A stretch of DNA of 64,000 nt from Comamonas antarctica (GCF_013363755.1 NZ_CP054840.1:1729501-1793500), one strand, 5' to 3'; positions 1 to 11,726 are shown, numbered from the stretch's first letter. The notes: generated by a model not told the origin, from the sequence alone. Translations and numbers: made by a program.

Positions 1-126
1 GCCAGGGCGGCCGACGCGGCCACGGCCCAGGCCAACGGCGCCGCCATGCCGGCCTCTCCGTCTGCCGCGGCATCGGCCGGCGCAGCCCCGGCTGCCGCGG
101 CATCGGCCGCCGCACCCAAGCCCTGA
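1..126 (+). CDS. RND efflux periplasmic adaptor, C-terminal tail (partial)
   Basis: The open frame enters from the left edge and ends at TGA 124-126. The 41 visible residues are a low-complexity Ala/Ser/Pro tail ending in AAPKP, with a repeated AAASA-type unit. Such tails are common at the C terminus of AcrA/MexA-type membrane-fusion proteins in this group. The identity is inferred from position: the stop lies 14 bp before an AcrB/MexB-type pump, the usual adaptor-pump-channel order. No domain of the adaptor is visible here. Confidence 0.6.
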   Translation, partial: ARAADAATAQANGAAMPASPSAAASAGAAPAAAASAAAPKP

Positions 127-140
127 GAGAGCCGCACGCC

Positions 141-3100
141 ATGGCACAGTTCTTCATCAACCGGCCCATCTTCGCGTGGGTCATCTCCATCGTCATCATG
201 CTGGCGGGCGCGTTGTCGATCTTCACGCTGCCGCTGGAGCAGTACCCCGACATCGCGCCGCCGCGCGTGACGATCACCGCGACCTATACCGGCGCTTCGG
301 CCGAAACCGTCGAGAACTCGGTGAGCCAGCTCATCGAGCAGCAGCTCAAGGGCATCGACAACCTGCTGTACATGGATTCGGTCAGCGACCAGTCCGGCCG
401 CTCGCGCACGACCTTGACCTTCAGCCCGGGCACCAACATCGACGTGGCCCAGGTGCAGGTGCAAAACAAGCTGCAGTCGGCCATGAACCGCCTGCCCGAG
501 GCCGTCAAGAGCCGCGGCGTGTTCGTCAACAAGGGCGGCAACGACTACCTCACGACCTACAGCTTCACCTCGCCCGACCCGAACGTGAGCCAGGTCGACA
601 TCGGCGACTACCTGACCAGCAACATCGTCGACGTCATCGGCCGCGTCGACGGCGTGGGCGACATCCAGGTGTTCGGCACCGGCTACGCGATGCGCATCTG
701 GCTCGACCCGGCGAAGCTGCAGAAGTACGCGCTGATGCCTTCGGACGTGATCGCCGCGCTCAACAACCAGAACGCGCAGGTCTCGGCCGGCCAGCTCGGC
801 GCGCTGCCCGCGGTGGCCGACCAGCAGCTCAACGCGACGATCACCGCGCGCACCAAGCTCAAGACCGTGGACGAGTTCGAGAACATCCTGCTCAAGTCCT
901 CGCCCGAGGGCGCGGCCGTGCTGCTCAAGGATGTGGCGCGCGTGGAGCTGGGCGCGGACAACCTGAGCATCACCTCGCGCCTCAACGGCCGCCCCGGCGC
1001 GGGCATGGGCATCGTGCTGGCGGATGGCGCCAACGCCACGGCCGTGTCCGACGCCGTCAACGCCAAGCTGGCCGAGATGCAGCCGTTCTTCCCGAACGAC
1101 CTCAAGCCCTTCATCAGCTCGGACTCGACGCCCTTCGTGCGCGCGTCGATCGAGGAGGTGGTCAAGGCGCTGTTCGAGGCCATGCTGCTGGTCGTGGTGG
1201 TGATGTTCCTGTTCCTGCAGAACCTGCGCGCAACGCTGATTCCGGCGATTGCCGTGCCGGTGGTGCTGCTGGGCACGTTCGGCGTGCTGTCGGTCGCGGG
1301 CTTTTCCATCAACACGCTGACCATGTTCGGCCTGGTGCTGGCGATCGGCCTGCTGGTCGACGATGCGATCGTGGTCGTGGAGAACGTCGAGCGCGTGATG
1401 AGCGAGGAGGGCCTGTCGCCCAAGGAAGCGACGCGCAAGTCGATGGCCGAGATCACGCCGGCGCTGGTCGGCATCACGCTCACGCTGTCGGCGGTGTTCA
1501 TTCCCATGGCCTTCTTTGGCGGCTCGACCGGCGTGATCTACCGCCAGTTCTCGATCACCATCGTCTCGGCGATGGTGCTGTCGGTGTTCGTCGCGCTGAC
1601 ACTCACGCCGGCGCTGTGCGCGACGCTGCTCAAGCCCGTGGAAAAGGGCCACGGCCACGGCCATGCCGGCGCGCCGCGTCCCGGCCTGCGCGGCGGCATC
1701 GACCGCTTCTTTGGCGCATTCAACCGCGGCTTCGACTACAGCTCGCACAAGGCGCAAGGCGCGGTCGACCGCCTGCTGTCGCGCAGCAAGCGCATGGCGC
1801 TGGTGTTCCTGCTGATCTGCGCCGGCACGGCCTTCCTGTTCTCGCGGCTGCCGACGTCCTTCCTGCCGACCGAGGACCAGGGCTACATGCAGGTGCAGAT
1901 CACGCTGCCTTCGGGCAGTACCAACGCGCGCCTGCAGGCGGTCATCGGCGAGGTGCAGAAGTACTTTGCCGAACAGCCCGATGTCGTGAGCTTCAACTCG
2001 ATCACCGGGCTGGGCGGCGACCAGGCATCGGCACGCGGGTTCGTGCGGCTCAAGAGCTGGGAGGAGCGGCCGGGCAAGCATCAGACGGCCGATGCCATCG
2101 CGCGCAAGGCCACGCAGGACCTGCGGCGCCTGCGCGACGCGCGCATCTTCGTCATGCTGCCGCCCGCGGTGCGCGGCCTGGGGGCGAACGCCGGCTTCAA
2201 CTTCCAGCTCAAGGACCTCAACGGCCTGGGCCACGAGGCACTGGTGGCGGCGCGCGACAAGCTGCTGGCGCTGGCGCCCAGCGAGCCCGATATCCAGAAC
2301 CTGCGCAGCAACAACCTCGAAGACAGCTCGCAGCTGGGCGTGACCATCGACGACCGCAAGGCCGCGGCGCTGGGCGTGAGCACGGCCAATATCAACAGCG
2401 TGCTGTCGGCGGCGATGGGCGGCGTCTATGTGAACGACTTCCTGAACCAGGGCCGCGTCAAGCGTGTCTACGTGCAGGGCGACGCGCCGTACCGCATGCT
2501 GCCGCAGGACATCGGCCAGTGGACGGTGCGCAACGACAAGGGCGAGATGGTGCCGTTCTCGGCATTTTCCTCGACGCACTGGACCTATGGCTCGCCGCAG
2601 CTGCTGCGCTACAACGGCAGCCCGGCCTATGAGTTCGTCGGCGACGCGGCGCCGGGCGTGAGCTCGGGCGCGGCCATGGATGCGATCGAACGCATGATGA
2701 AGCAGATGCCGGTGGGCATCGGCTACGAGTGGACCGGCGCGTCGTACCAGGAGCGGCTGTCGGGCGCGCAGGCGCCGCTGCTGTATGCGATCTCGGTGCT
2801 GTTCGTGTTCCTGTGCCTGGCCGCGCTCTACGAGAGCTGGACCGTGCCGCTGGCCGTCATTCTGGCGGTGCCGCTGGGCGTGGTGGGCGCGCTGATCTTC
2901 ACCGGCCTGCGCGGCATGAACAACGACGTCTACTTCCAGGTCGGGCTGCTGACCACGGTGGGACTGGCGTCGAAGAACGCGATCCTGATCGTCGAGTTCG
3001 CGACGCAGCTTCAGGAGCAAGGGCGCGATCTGCGCGACGCGACCGTCGAGGCGGTACGCCTGCGCCTGCGGCCGATTCTGATGACCTCGCTGGCGTTCGG

Positions 3101-3314
3101 CTTCGGCGTGCTGCCGCTGGCCATCGGCAGCGGCGCGGGCGCAGCCGGCCGCCAGGCGATCGGCACGGCCGTGCTGGGCGGCACGGTGTTCTCGACGGTG
3201 CTGGGGATTTTCTTCGTGCCGGTGTTCTTCCTGCTGGTGCGCAGCTGGTTTGCCACGCGCAGCCGCAGCGACGCACCCGCAGCGGAGCGGGTGGAAGGCA
3301 GGGGCGTTGCATGA
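141..3314 (+). CDS. RND multidrug efflux pump, HAE1 family (AcrB/MexB-like)
   Basis: Inner-membrane proton-drug antiporter of 1057 residues, the usual length for HAE1 pumps. It starts with the typical AQFFINRPIFAWV segment (TM1) and has two large periplasmic porter/docking halves. The proton-relay pair D407-D408 lies in GLLVDDAIVVVENVERV, and the partner lysine in GLASKNAILIVEF near residue 945. TM segments cluster around 10-30, 340-495, 550-570 and 885-1045. A His-rich cytoplasmic loop (HGHGHAG, about 503-509) joins the halves and is unusual. The stop overlaps the next gene's start (ATGA), indicating translational coupling. The substrate cannot be read from sequence. Confidence 0.95.
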   Translation: MAQFFINRPIFAWVISIVIMLAGALSIFTLPLEQYPDIAPPRVTITATYTGASAETVENSVSQLIEQQLKGIDNLLYMDSVSDQSGRSRTTLTFSPGTNIDVAQVQVQNKLQSAMNRLPEAVKSRGVFVNKGGNDYLTTYSFTSPDPNVSQVDIGDYLTSNIVDVIGRVDGVGDIQVFGTGYAMRIWLDPAKLQKYALMPSDVIAALNNQNAQVSAGQLGALPAVADQQLNATITARTKLKTVDEFENILLKSSPEGAAVLLKDVARVELGADNLSITSRLNGRPGAGMGIVLADGANATAVSDAVNAKLAEMQPFFPNDLKPFISSDSTPFVRASIEEVVKALFEAMLLVVVVMFLFLQNLRATLIPAIAVPVVLLGTFGVLSVAGFSINTLTMFGLVLAIGLLVDDAIVVVENVERVMSEEGLSPKEATRKSMAEITPALVGITLTLSAVFIPMAFFGGSTGVIYRQFSITIVSAMVLSVFVALTLTPALCATLLKPVEKGHGHGHAGAPRPGLRGGIDRFFGAFNRGFDYSSHKAQGAVDRLLSRSKRMALVFLLICAGTAFLFSRLPTSFLPTEDQGYMQVQITLPSGSTNARLQAVIGEVQKYFAEQPDVVSFNSITGLGGDQASARGFVRLKSWEERPGKHQTADAIARKATQDLRRLRDARIFVMLPPAVRGLGANAGFNFQLKDLNGLGHEALVAARDKLLALAPSEPDIQNLRSNNLEDSSQLGVTIDDRKAAALGVSTANINSVLSAAMGGVYVNDFLNQGRVKRVYVQGDAPYRMLPQDIGQWTVRNDKGEMVPFSAFSSTHWTYGSPQLLRYNGSPAYEFVGDAAPGVSSGAAMDAIERMMKQMPVGIGYEWTGASYQERLSGAQAPLLYAISVLFVFLCLAALYESWTVPLAVILAVPLGVVGALIFTGLRGMNNDVYFQVGLLTTVGLASKNAILIVEFATQLQEQGRDLRDATVEAVRLRLRPILMTSLAFGFGVLPLAIGSGAGAAGRQAIGTAVLGGTVFSTVLGIFFVPVFFLLVRSWFATRSRSDAPAAERVEGRGVA

Positions 3315-4789
3315 TGATGGAAACCACCAACCCGGGCCGGCTCGCGGCCCTGGCCGGCGCCGCGGCGCTGGCCGCAGCCTTGGCCGGCTGCGCGAATTTC
3401 GCCCCGCCTCATGTGGCGCCCACGGGCATGGTGCCCGCCGAGATCGGCGTCGGCGCCGCGCCCGCGCAGGCCACGCCGGCCGGGCTCGATGCGGCGCAGG
3501 CGCAGGCCTGGGTGCAGTCGCCGGGACTGCGCGAGGCGATCGCGCTGGCGCTGTCCAACAACCGCGACCTGCGCGTGGCCGTCGCCACCATCGAGCGTGC
3601 GCGCGCGCAGTACGGCATTGCGCAGGCCGATCTGCTGCCTGGCGTCAATGCCAACGCGCAAGGCAGCCGCAGCCGCACCGCGGCCGATCTCAACAGCTCG
3701 GGCCGTTCGGTGACCAGCAGCCAATACACCGCGCAGCTGGCCATGACCAGCTACGAGATCGATTTCTGGGGCCGGGTACGCAATCTCAACGACGCCGCGC
3801 TGCAGGCCTTCCTGCAGTCGGGCGAGAACCAGCGCAATGTGCAGCTCAGCTTGATGGCCGATGTCGCCAGCGCCTGGCTCACGCTCGCGGCCGACCAGGC
3901 GCGGCTGGCGCTGGCGCAGCAGACGCTCGAGACGCGGCGCCAGTCGTTCGCGCGCACCGAGCGCATGCATGAGCTGGGGTCCACCTCCGGACTGGTGCTG
4001 GAGCAAAACCGCACCACGGTCGATGCCGCGCGCACCGATGTCGCCGGCTTCAGCAGCCAGGTGGAGCGCGGGCGCAACCTGCTGCAGCTGCTGGTGGGCG
4101 GGCCGCTGCCCGAGAGCGCGCTGCCCGCGCCGCTGCAGCTGTCGGCGGCCGCACCGGCCGCGGCGCTGCAGCCGCTACCCGTTCCCCTGCCGTCCAGCGT
4201 GCTGCTGCAACGCCCCGACGTGCTGGCCGCCGAATACCAGTTGCGCGCGACGAATGCCAATATCGGCGCGGCGCGCGCCGCGCTGTTTCCCACCATCAGC
4301 CTCACGGCCGCGGTGGGCACGGGCAGCAACGAGCTGTCGGGACTGTTCGGCAGCGGCAACGGCACCTGGAGCTTCGTGCCGCTGGTGCGCCTGCCGATCT
4401 TCGACGGCGGGCGCAACCGCGCCAACATTGCCGTGGCCGAGGCCAACCAGCAGATCGCGCTGGCGCAATATGAAAAAGCCGTGCAGACCGCGTTCCGCGA
4501 GACCGCCGACGCGCTCGCCGACCGCGCGCACTGGGCCGAGCGCCTGGACGCCCAGGCCTCGCTCGTGACCTCGACACGCAAGGCGTTCGAGCTGTCGGAA
4601 GCGCGCTTCAAGTCGGGTGTCGACAACTACCTCGCGGTGCTCGATGCGCAGCGCAGCCTCTACGCGGCCCAGCAGACGCAGATCAGCTTGCAGTTGCTGG
4701 AGCAGATCAACCGCGTGACGCTGGTCAAGGTGCTGGGCGGCGCGCCCGCGCCCGCGCAGGCCGTGGCAGCCACGCCGCTGCCGCGCTGA
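3311..4789 (+). CDS. Outer-membrane efflux channel lipoprotein, OprM/NodT family
   Basis: TolC-type outer-membrane channel of 492 residues that completes the tripartite RND pump. Its start overlaps the pump stop (ATGA), and there are three consecutive ATG codons at 3311-3319. The N terminus is a lipoprotein signal ending in ALAGC, giving acylated Cys27. Two repeated outer-membrane efflux protein domains follow, with family motifs such as YEIDFWGRVRN and the RPDVLAAEYQLRATNANIG segment near 300, and a C-terminal half with LPIFDGGRNRANI. The last recognisable segment is the helical DNYLAVLDAQRSLYAAQQ. Confidence 0.93.
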   Translation: MMMETTNPGRLAALAGAAALAAALAGCANFAPPHVAPTGMVPAEIGVGAAPAQATPAGLDAAQAQAWVQSPGLREAIALALSNNRDLRVAVATIERARAQYGIAQADLLPGVNANAQGSRSRTAADLNSSGRSVTSSQYTAQLAMTSYEIDFWGRVRNLNDAALQAFLQSGENQRNVQLSLMADVASAWLTLAADQARLALAQQTLETRRQSFARTERMHELGSTSGLVLEQNRTTVDAARTDVAGFSSQVERGRNLLQLLVGGPLPESALPAPLQLSAAAPAAALQPLPVPLPSSVLLQRPDVLAAEYQLRATNANIGAARAALFPTISLTAAVGTGSNELSGLFGSGNGTWSFVPLVRLPIFDGGRNRANIAVAEANQQIALAQYEKAVQTAFRETADALADRAHWAERLDAQASLVTSTRKAFELSEARFKSGVDNYLAVLDAQRSLYAAQQTQISLQLLEQINRVTLVKVLGGAPAPAQAVAATPLPR

Positions 4790-4797
4790 ACGGCTTC

Positions 4798-4821
4798 GCA
4801 GGCGCCGCGCCGCGCGCCTGC
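4798..4821 (+). terminator. Hairpin after efflux operon
   Basis: Perfect 8-bp inverted repeat GCAGGCGC / GCGCCTGC with an 8-nt loop, 8 bp after the OprM-family stop. It lies between convergent genes. No U-tract follows, so intrinsic termination is only possible, not certain. Confidence 0.4.
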
Positions 4822-4896
4822 CGGCTACCGGGTGCCGGTGGAAGCTTGTTTTTCGGCGAGCAAGCGCGCCAGGTCGCCGGCAATGCGGGTGGGCTG

Positions 4897-5970
4897 CTAG
4901 GAAGCGTCGTTCTTCAGCAGTTCCTCGGCCAGCAGCGCAATCGAGCGCGGTGCACAGCCTTCGGCATCGTTGCTTACCGTCACATAAGCCCGCTGGCCCG
5001 CGCCGGTGATGCCGGCAATGGTGCGCGCCAGCAGCGCGCGGGTATGCGGATCGGGCGAGACGATGGCGTTGAACGGTGCATGCGCCTTCTGTGCATCTTC
5101 ATAGCCATAGGGGCCGAAGCGCCGGTTCAGGTTCCAGCGGCAGACCAGCGGCCCGGGCCACAGCGAGCGCAGCAGCGGCAACTGGTCCTCGATGGGCGGC
5201 ATCTTGCCGTGCAGGCCCAGACAGAACGTTGCGCCAGCGGCGCGCAGCGCCTGTGCAAATGCCGGCACCAGCAGCTCGGGGTCGCGCACCTCGACGGCGA
5301 CAATCACCTCGGGGTGATCCACGAGCTGCGCCTGCACCGCTTCCAGCAGCGCCTGCAGCCGCGCAAAGAGATCCTTTGGTCGGGTAAGCCAGTCCCAGGT
5401 CAGCGGGCTGAGCTGGAACACCAGCACCCCCAGCCGCTGGCCCAGGCCCTCGAGCGTGGGCTGCACGAAGGCGCTCACGGCCAGTTGCGCGTCGAGGAAG
5501 GCGGGATTGGTTTCGCGGCCGCGGCCGTCCTCGGCGCGCACCAGCGCATCCGTGACCACCGACGGACACTTCACGACGCAGCGGAAATCCTCGGGCAACT
5601 GCCCGGCGTACGCCAGGTACTGGCTCACTGTCAGCGGGCGCCAGAAGCTGCGGTCGATGCAGACCGTGCGCAGCAGCGGATGCTGGGCATAGGCGGCGAG
5701 TCCATGTTTTGCCAGCACGCTGGAGTCATAGGGACCGTCCCACACCAGGTCTTCCCAGCCCGGATACGACCAGGTCGAGCAGCCCATGCGCAGCAGCGGC
5801 GGCAGTTGCGCGGCAATCCCCGACAGCTGCGCCGCAGATGCGGCGACGCCGGGGCGCGATTCTGGCGGCTTGGCTGCGGCCCGCGGCTTGGCGCCAGCCG
5901 TGGGACGCTGCCGCGCCGCGGGTTCGGGAGCCGGAACCGGAGGAAGATCGTCAAAAAGCCCGTCTTGCAT
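4897..5970 (-). CDS. DUF72 (YecE-like) family protein
   Basis: Cytoplasmic TIM-barrel-like protein of 357 residues. After a Pro/Ala-rich stretch of about 60 residues, it shows the family opening MGCSTWSYPGWEDLVW, then a YPxxF-poor central part and the C-terminal YVTVSNDAEGCAP segment. DUF72 proteins are widespread and their biochemical role is not established. The N-terminal extension is longer than in E. coli YecE. It is convergent with the efflux operon and has no partner gene on its strand. Confidence 0.85.
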   Translation of the reverse strand: MQDGLFDDLPPVPAPEPAARQRPTAGAKPRAAAKPPESRPGVAASAAQLSGIAAQLPPLLRMGCSTWSYPGWEDLVWDGPYDSSVLAKHGLAAYAQHPLLRTVCIDRSFWRPLTVSQYLAYAGQLPEDFRCVVKCPSVVTDALVRAEDGRGRETNPAFLDAQLAVSAFVQPTLEGLGQRLGVLVFQLSPLTWDWLTRPKDLFARLQALLEAVQAQLVDHPEVIVAVEVRDPELLVPAFAQALRAAGATFCLGLHGKMPPIEDQLPLLRSLWPGPLVCRWNLNRRFGPYGYEDAQKAHAPFNAIVSPDPHTRALLARTIAGITGAGQRAYVTVSNDAEGCAPRSIALLAEELLKNDAS

Positions 5971-6118
5971 GGAGTGGTGCAGGGTGGTTCAAAGGCCCAT
6001 TCTGGGCCGGGGCAGCAGCTTGCGCTCGATGCCGCACGCTTGACGGTGCGCCCGGAAGGGGAACTTCGCTTTCCCGCCGTTACCAACACGCCATCGGAAC
6101 ATTTCAAGGAGCCGGTGC

Positions 6119-6529
6119 GTGCCGACGTCCATTGCCTATGCGGCCCTGCTTGAAGCACTGGCTGCGCAAGCCGGCCTCGATGCCGCCGAGTTGCTGGCCC
6201 AGCAGGAAATCGTGATCGACGGCGTGGTGATCGTGCTGTCTGCGACCGACGCGGCCCTGGAATGCGTGTGCGAGGTCGCCACGCTGGCGCGGGAACCCGC
6301 GCCGGCGCAGTGGCGCTGGCTGCTGCAGGCCAATACGCTGGGGCCGGCCACCCGGGGCGCGGCGCTGGGGCTGCTGGGCAGCCGGGATGCGTTGGTGCTG
6401 GGACAACGCGTTCCACTCGACGCGCCCGCTGCCGAGGTCCTGCGCAGCTGCCGCGACCTCGCAGCAGCGGCACTGGCCTGGAAGGCCTTGCTGCCGCCGG
6501 CGGAGCAGGGCGGACCGCTGCCGCCGTGA
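6119..6529 (+). CDS. CesT-like type III secretion chaperone (first of two)
   Basis: Small protein of 136 residues starting at GTG; AAGGAG lies 7 nt upstream, which supports this start. It has the size, acidity and layout of class I type III chaperones (CesT/Tir-chaperone fold): an N-terminal helix (YAALLEALAAQAGL), a central beta region, then the typical WRWLLQANTLGPATRGAALG helix-turn and a C-terminal helix with ALAWKALL. It is followed by a second CesT-like gene and a larger protein in the same direction. No secretion apparatus gene is in the window. Fold assignment is by pattern only. Confidence 0.65.
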   Translation: MPTSIAYAALLEALAAQAGLDAAELLAQQEIVIDGVVIVLSATDAALECVCEVATLAREPAPAQWRWLLQANTLGPATRGAALGLLGSRDALVLGQRVPLDAPAAEVLRSCRDLAAAALAWKALLPPAEQGGPLPP

Positions 6530-6620
6530 GCGCGTTCCGCGCCCGGGCCGCGGTGGAACTTTCACGCGTGCGGGTTACATAGTTAGTGTGCAGGGATTGT
6601 GAGGGAAGGGGGCGCGGGAA

Positions 6621-7067
6621 ATGGAGTGGCAGCACTACACGAATCTGCTGGCGGCCATCGGCTGCCGCCGCAGCGCCACGGCCGGGCGCATCGGCTGGGA
6701 GCAGGAGATCCAGGTGGACGCTCGGCGTATCGCCTTGTGGTTGATACCCGCGCGTGACGGCGTGGACGCCCGGCTGATGGCGCGCACCGACGTAGCGCGG
6801 CTGGACGCCCCGGCATCGCCCGCGCTGTGCCGGCAACTGCTGCGGGCCAATGCCTTCTGGTCCGGAATCCATGGCGGCGCGATCGGCCTGCGCGGCCCGG
6901 ACACCGTGATGCTGAGTGTGGCCCAGCGCCTGGAATCGCTGGATGCTTGCGGCCTGCAGGCCTTGCTGGAGCGCATGGCCGAGGATGCGCGGCGCTGGGC
7001 GGCCACCCTGCACGGCCGCACGCCTGCGGCGCCGAAGCGCGCGCCGGCGCATGGCTTGCGCGCCTGA
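6621..7067 (+). CDS. CesT-like type III secretion chaperone (second of two)
   Basis: Protein of 148 residues with the same plan as the preceding gene: an N-terminal helix (YTNLLAAIGC), a beta-rich middle (IALWLIPARDGVDARL), then the LCRQLLRANAFWSGIHGGAIGLR block matching the LLQAN segment of the upstream protein, and a C-terminal helix (LLERMAEDARRWAA). A purine-rich ribosome-binding region (GGGAAGGGGG) precedes the ATG. The two proteins are diverged paralogues rather than a recent duplication. They may form a heterodimeric chaperone or serve different regions of one client. Confidence 0.6.
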   Translation: MEWQHYTNLLAAIGCRRSATAGRIGWEQEIQVDARRIALWLIPARDGVDARLMARTDVARLDAPASPALCRQLLRANAFWSGIHGGAIGLRGPDTVMLSVAQRLESLDACGLQALLERMAEDARRWAATLHGRTPAAPKRAPAHGLRA

Positions 7068-7106
7068 TGGCAGCGCTGCGCCCATGAGGGCAGACACTGG
7101 AACACC

Positions 7107-8357
7107 ATGAGTGCCCTCTTTCCGCTCGACGCCTCGCGCCGTGCCGGCATTGCGGCCGCAAGCGGTGGCGAGGCGCCGGCGAAGGCCGCGCCATCGGCAT
7201 TGATGGTGGACCTGTGGCCTCTTGGCAGCCTGCATGTGGCCGTGGGCGATGGCACGACGAAGCACGGGCTGGCGCAGGATGCCTGCGCCTTGCAGCGCAT
7301 CGGCGCCACGGGTTCGCCAGCGGCAATGCCGCGCGCCGTCGAGACGCTGGATTCCGTCGACGCAGCGCTCGCGGCGCCGACGCAAGAGGCGCGTGCAGGC
7401 GGATCGCTGCCTGGCAGCGCAGATATTCCGCGCCAAGCCGCGGCGGCGGAGATCGCCCTGCAGCAGCAGGGATTGCAGGCGTGGTTGCAGCAGGGCGTCT
7501 CCACGGCCTGGGGTATGGCAGCTGACCTGACGAACACCGTGTGGCAGAACCTGGATCAGGTCTTGCGCCGGGCATGCGTGCATGCCGTCAGATGCGAGCT
7601 GATGGAGATTGCGCCCTGGCTGGGGTTCGATGCGGCCGAAGAGATCGCCACCGTGCTGGTGCCCTTGCTCGAATGGACGACCCGTCCGCTGCAGCAGGCG
7701 GTACGCGACATTGCAACCTCGCTTGCCGGCGGCGATGCGGCTTCGCCGCCAGCGCAGCCGCCCGGCGGGCAGCGCGACGTCAGGGCGTTGGAGCGCGAGT
7801 TGAACGCACTGTTGACGGCCAAGGGCTTCAAGCAAGGCACCAAGACCTTGACCAACATGTATCTGCGCCGAATCCTTCTGGAGGCAGTGCCGGAGTTATC
7901 CGAGAACGTTGCCAATGATGTGACGGAACTGCTGGTGGATGTCGGCATCGGGAAATGGAAGTCCATCTGCAACCAGGCCGCGCAGACGCTGTTGAAGAAC
8001 TCCAATGTGGCGCTGCTGAGCTACCTCGATGTGGACCTGAGCACCTATTGGAAGCGCACGATCTGCAAAGCTCTGATTTCGGTTGCGGCCGAGGGTGAAA
8101 ACCAGGTGAAGAAACAGGGCGAGAAACTGGCAGGCATCGGCTTGACGGCATTGATGGCCTGGACACTGCGTGCCGCGGTGCCCGGGCTGCACCCTTTCAC
8201 TGCCTGCGATGTCGCGGATGCCCTGTGCCAGGGGCTCAAGCCAAGGCTTGCGGCGTGGAGTGACTCCGGCGTGGATTGGGTCAGGGATGCGCTGCTCGGC
8301 ATGGTACTGGCCGACCTGGTGTCCGACATCGACTTCTCAGACGGCGGCGGCTGGTGA
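7107..8357 (+). CDS. Putative type III effector / client of the CesT-like chaperones
   Basis: Protein of 416 residues that I do not recognise. The first ~130 residues are Ala/Ser/Gly-rich and probably disordered, as in secreted effectors. Residues ~130-220 are helical (LQAWLQQGVSTAWGM). From ~225 to the end it is more ordered and less GC-biased, with hydrophobic helices around 340-360 (GIGLTALMAWTL) and 400 (LLGMVLADLV). There is no Sec signal peptide. The only functional hint is context: it lies 39 bp after two CesT-like chaperone genes and is followed by a strong hairpin, so the three form one unit. It could also be an immunity or structural protein. Confidence 0.45.
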   Translation: MSALFPLDASRRAGIAAASGGEAPAKAAPSALMVDLWPLGSLHVAVGDGTTKHGLAQDACALQRIGATGSPAAMPRAVETLDSVDAALAAPTQEARAGGSLPGSADIPRQAAAAEIALQQQGLQAWLQQGVSTAWGMAADLTNTVWQNLDQVLRRACVHAVRCELMEIAPWLGFDAAEEIATVLVPLLEWTTRPLQQAVRDIATSLAGGDAASPPAQPPGGQRDVRALERELNALLTAKGFKQGTKTLTNMYLRRILLEAVPELSENVANDVTELLVDVGIGKWKSICNQAAQTLLKNSNVALLSYLDVDLSTYWKRTICKALISVAAEGENQVKKQGEKLAGIGLTALMAWTLRAAVPGLHPFTACDVADALCQGLKPRLAAWSDSGVDWVRDALLGMVLADLVSDIDFSDGGGW

Positions 8358-8364
8358 GCGCTCT

Positions 8365-8384
8365 CGCCGGCCGTGCGGCCGGCG
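8365..8384 (+). terminator. Hairpin closing the chaperone/effector unit
   Basis: Perfect 8-bp inverted repeat CGCCGGCC / GGCCGGCG with a 4-nt loop (GTGC), 8 bp after the stop of the putative effector. No U-run follows directly. Confidence 0.45.
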
Positions 8385-8468
8385 TGAACCCGGTTGCACT
8401 TTTCGGCCTGCGCGCCTATGGCACACTCGCAGGCTTCCCTTGATCCATCGCCGTGGGGCGAGCAACGC

Positions 8469-10811
<2,343 letters not shown>

Positions 10812-10824
10812 CCTGAGGGAGGTC

Positions 10825-10847
10825 TGGGGGCGGCCATAATGCCCCCA
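10825..10847 (+). terminator. GC hairpin after tex
   Basis: Inverted repeat TGGGGGC / GCCCCCA with a 9-nt loop, 13 bp after the tex stop and ahead of the next gene. No U-tract follows, so this is a weak terminator candidate. Confidence 0.3.
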
Positions 10848-10880
10848 CCATTCCCACGCTATCAGAAGGGCTGCCACGCC

Positions 10881-11705
10881 ATGGATTTGTCGGACCTGCT
10901 GGCCACGCCCGTATTCCTGCCGGGCTCGCCGCGCGCAGTGGCGCTGCTGAGCGCCGAGCTGGCTGCGCCCGCGCCCGGCCTGCGCCGGCTGGCCCAGCTT
11001 TTTGCTGCCGACCCCGCGCTGACCGCGCAGCTGCTGCGCGAAGCCAATGCGCCGCTGTACCAGCTGTCGGGCCGCATTGGCGGCATTGCCGAAGCCCTGG
11101 TGGTCATTGCGCCGCAACGCCTGCAGGCGCTGGTGGCCGCAGCGCGCAGCGGCGGGGGCGCGCGCGCCGTGCCCGGCATCGAGCTGGCGCAGTTCTGGAG
11201 TTACAGCCAGCAGACCGCGCGTCTTGCCCGCGCGCTGGCCGCGATGGTGCGCTACAACCCCGCGCATGCCTATGCGGCCGCGCTGGTGCACGGGCTGGGT
11301 GAATGGGTGATCCACCTGCGCGCGCCGCTGAGCGCGGCCGCGCTCAACCAGCGCAGTGCGCTGCTGGACCCGGACCGTGCCTTCGAGCAACTGGCGGCCT
11401 GGCACCTGACCTACGCGCAGGTCACGGCCGGTCTGGCGCGCGATTGGCAATACCCCCAGGCGCTGGTGGACGGCTTGCGGCAGATGCACAACCCCTTGCA
11501 GGGCGAGGCCAGCGAGCCGCTCGCGGGATTGCTGCATCTGGCGGCGTGGTGCGTGCGCGCGCGCCGGGCCGAGCTGGGCGAGCGTGAGCTGGCGGTGTCG
11601 TTTCCGGCGCAGGTGGGACTGGCGCTGGGGCTGGACATGGACATGGTGCTGCAGCAGCAGCCCATCGACTGGTCGCGGCCCGCATCGCAAGCCGACGACG
11701 ATTGA
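10881..11705 (+). CDS. HDOD domain protein
   Basis: Protein of 274 residues starting at ATG 10881; the upstream in-frame ATG at 10839 lies inside the post-tex hairpin and has no ribosome-binding site, while AGAAGGG lies ahead of 10881. The HDOD domain spans most of the protein: LATPVFLPGSPRAVALLSAEL, then a helical core with LRRLAQLFAADPALTAQLLREAN and AAALVHGLGEWV. HDOD proteins are non-hydrolytic relatives of HD phosphohydrolases used in signalling. No partner domain (GGDEF, EAL or receiver) is attached. Confidence 0.85.
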   Translation: MDLSDLLATPVFLPGSPRAVALLSAELAAPAPGLRRLAQLFAADPALTAQLLREANAPLYQLSGRIGGIAEALVVIAPQRLQALVAAARSGGGARAVPGIELAQFWSYSQQTARLARALAAMVRYNPAHAYAAALVHGLGEWVIHLRAPLSAAALNQRSALLDPDRAFEQLAAWHLTYAQVTAGLARDWQYPQALVDGLRQMHNPLQGEASEPLAGLLHLAAWCVRARRAELGERELAVSFPAQVGLALGLDMDMVLQQQPIDWSRPASQADDD

Positions 11706-11726
11706 CCGCGGCGCCGCGCACCGGCA

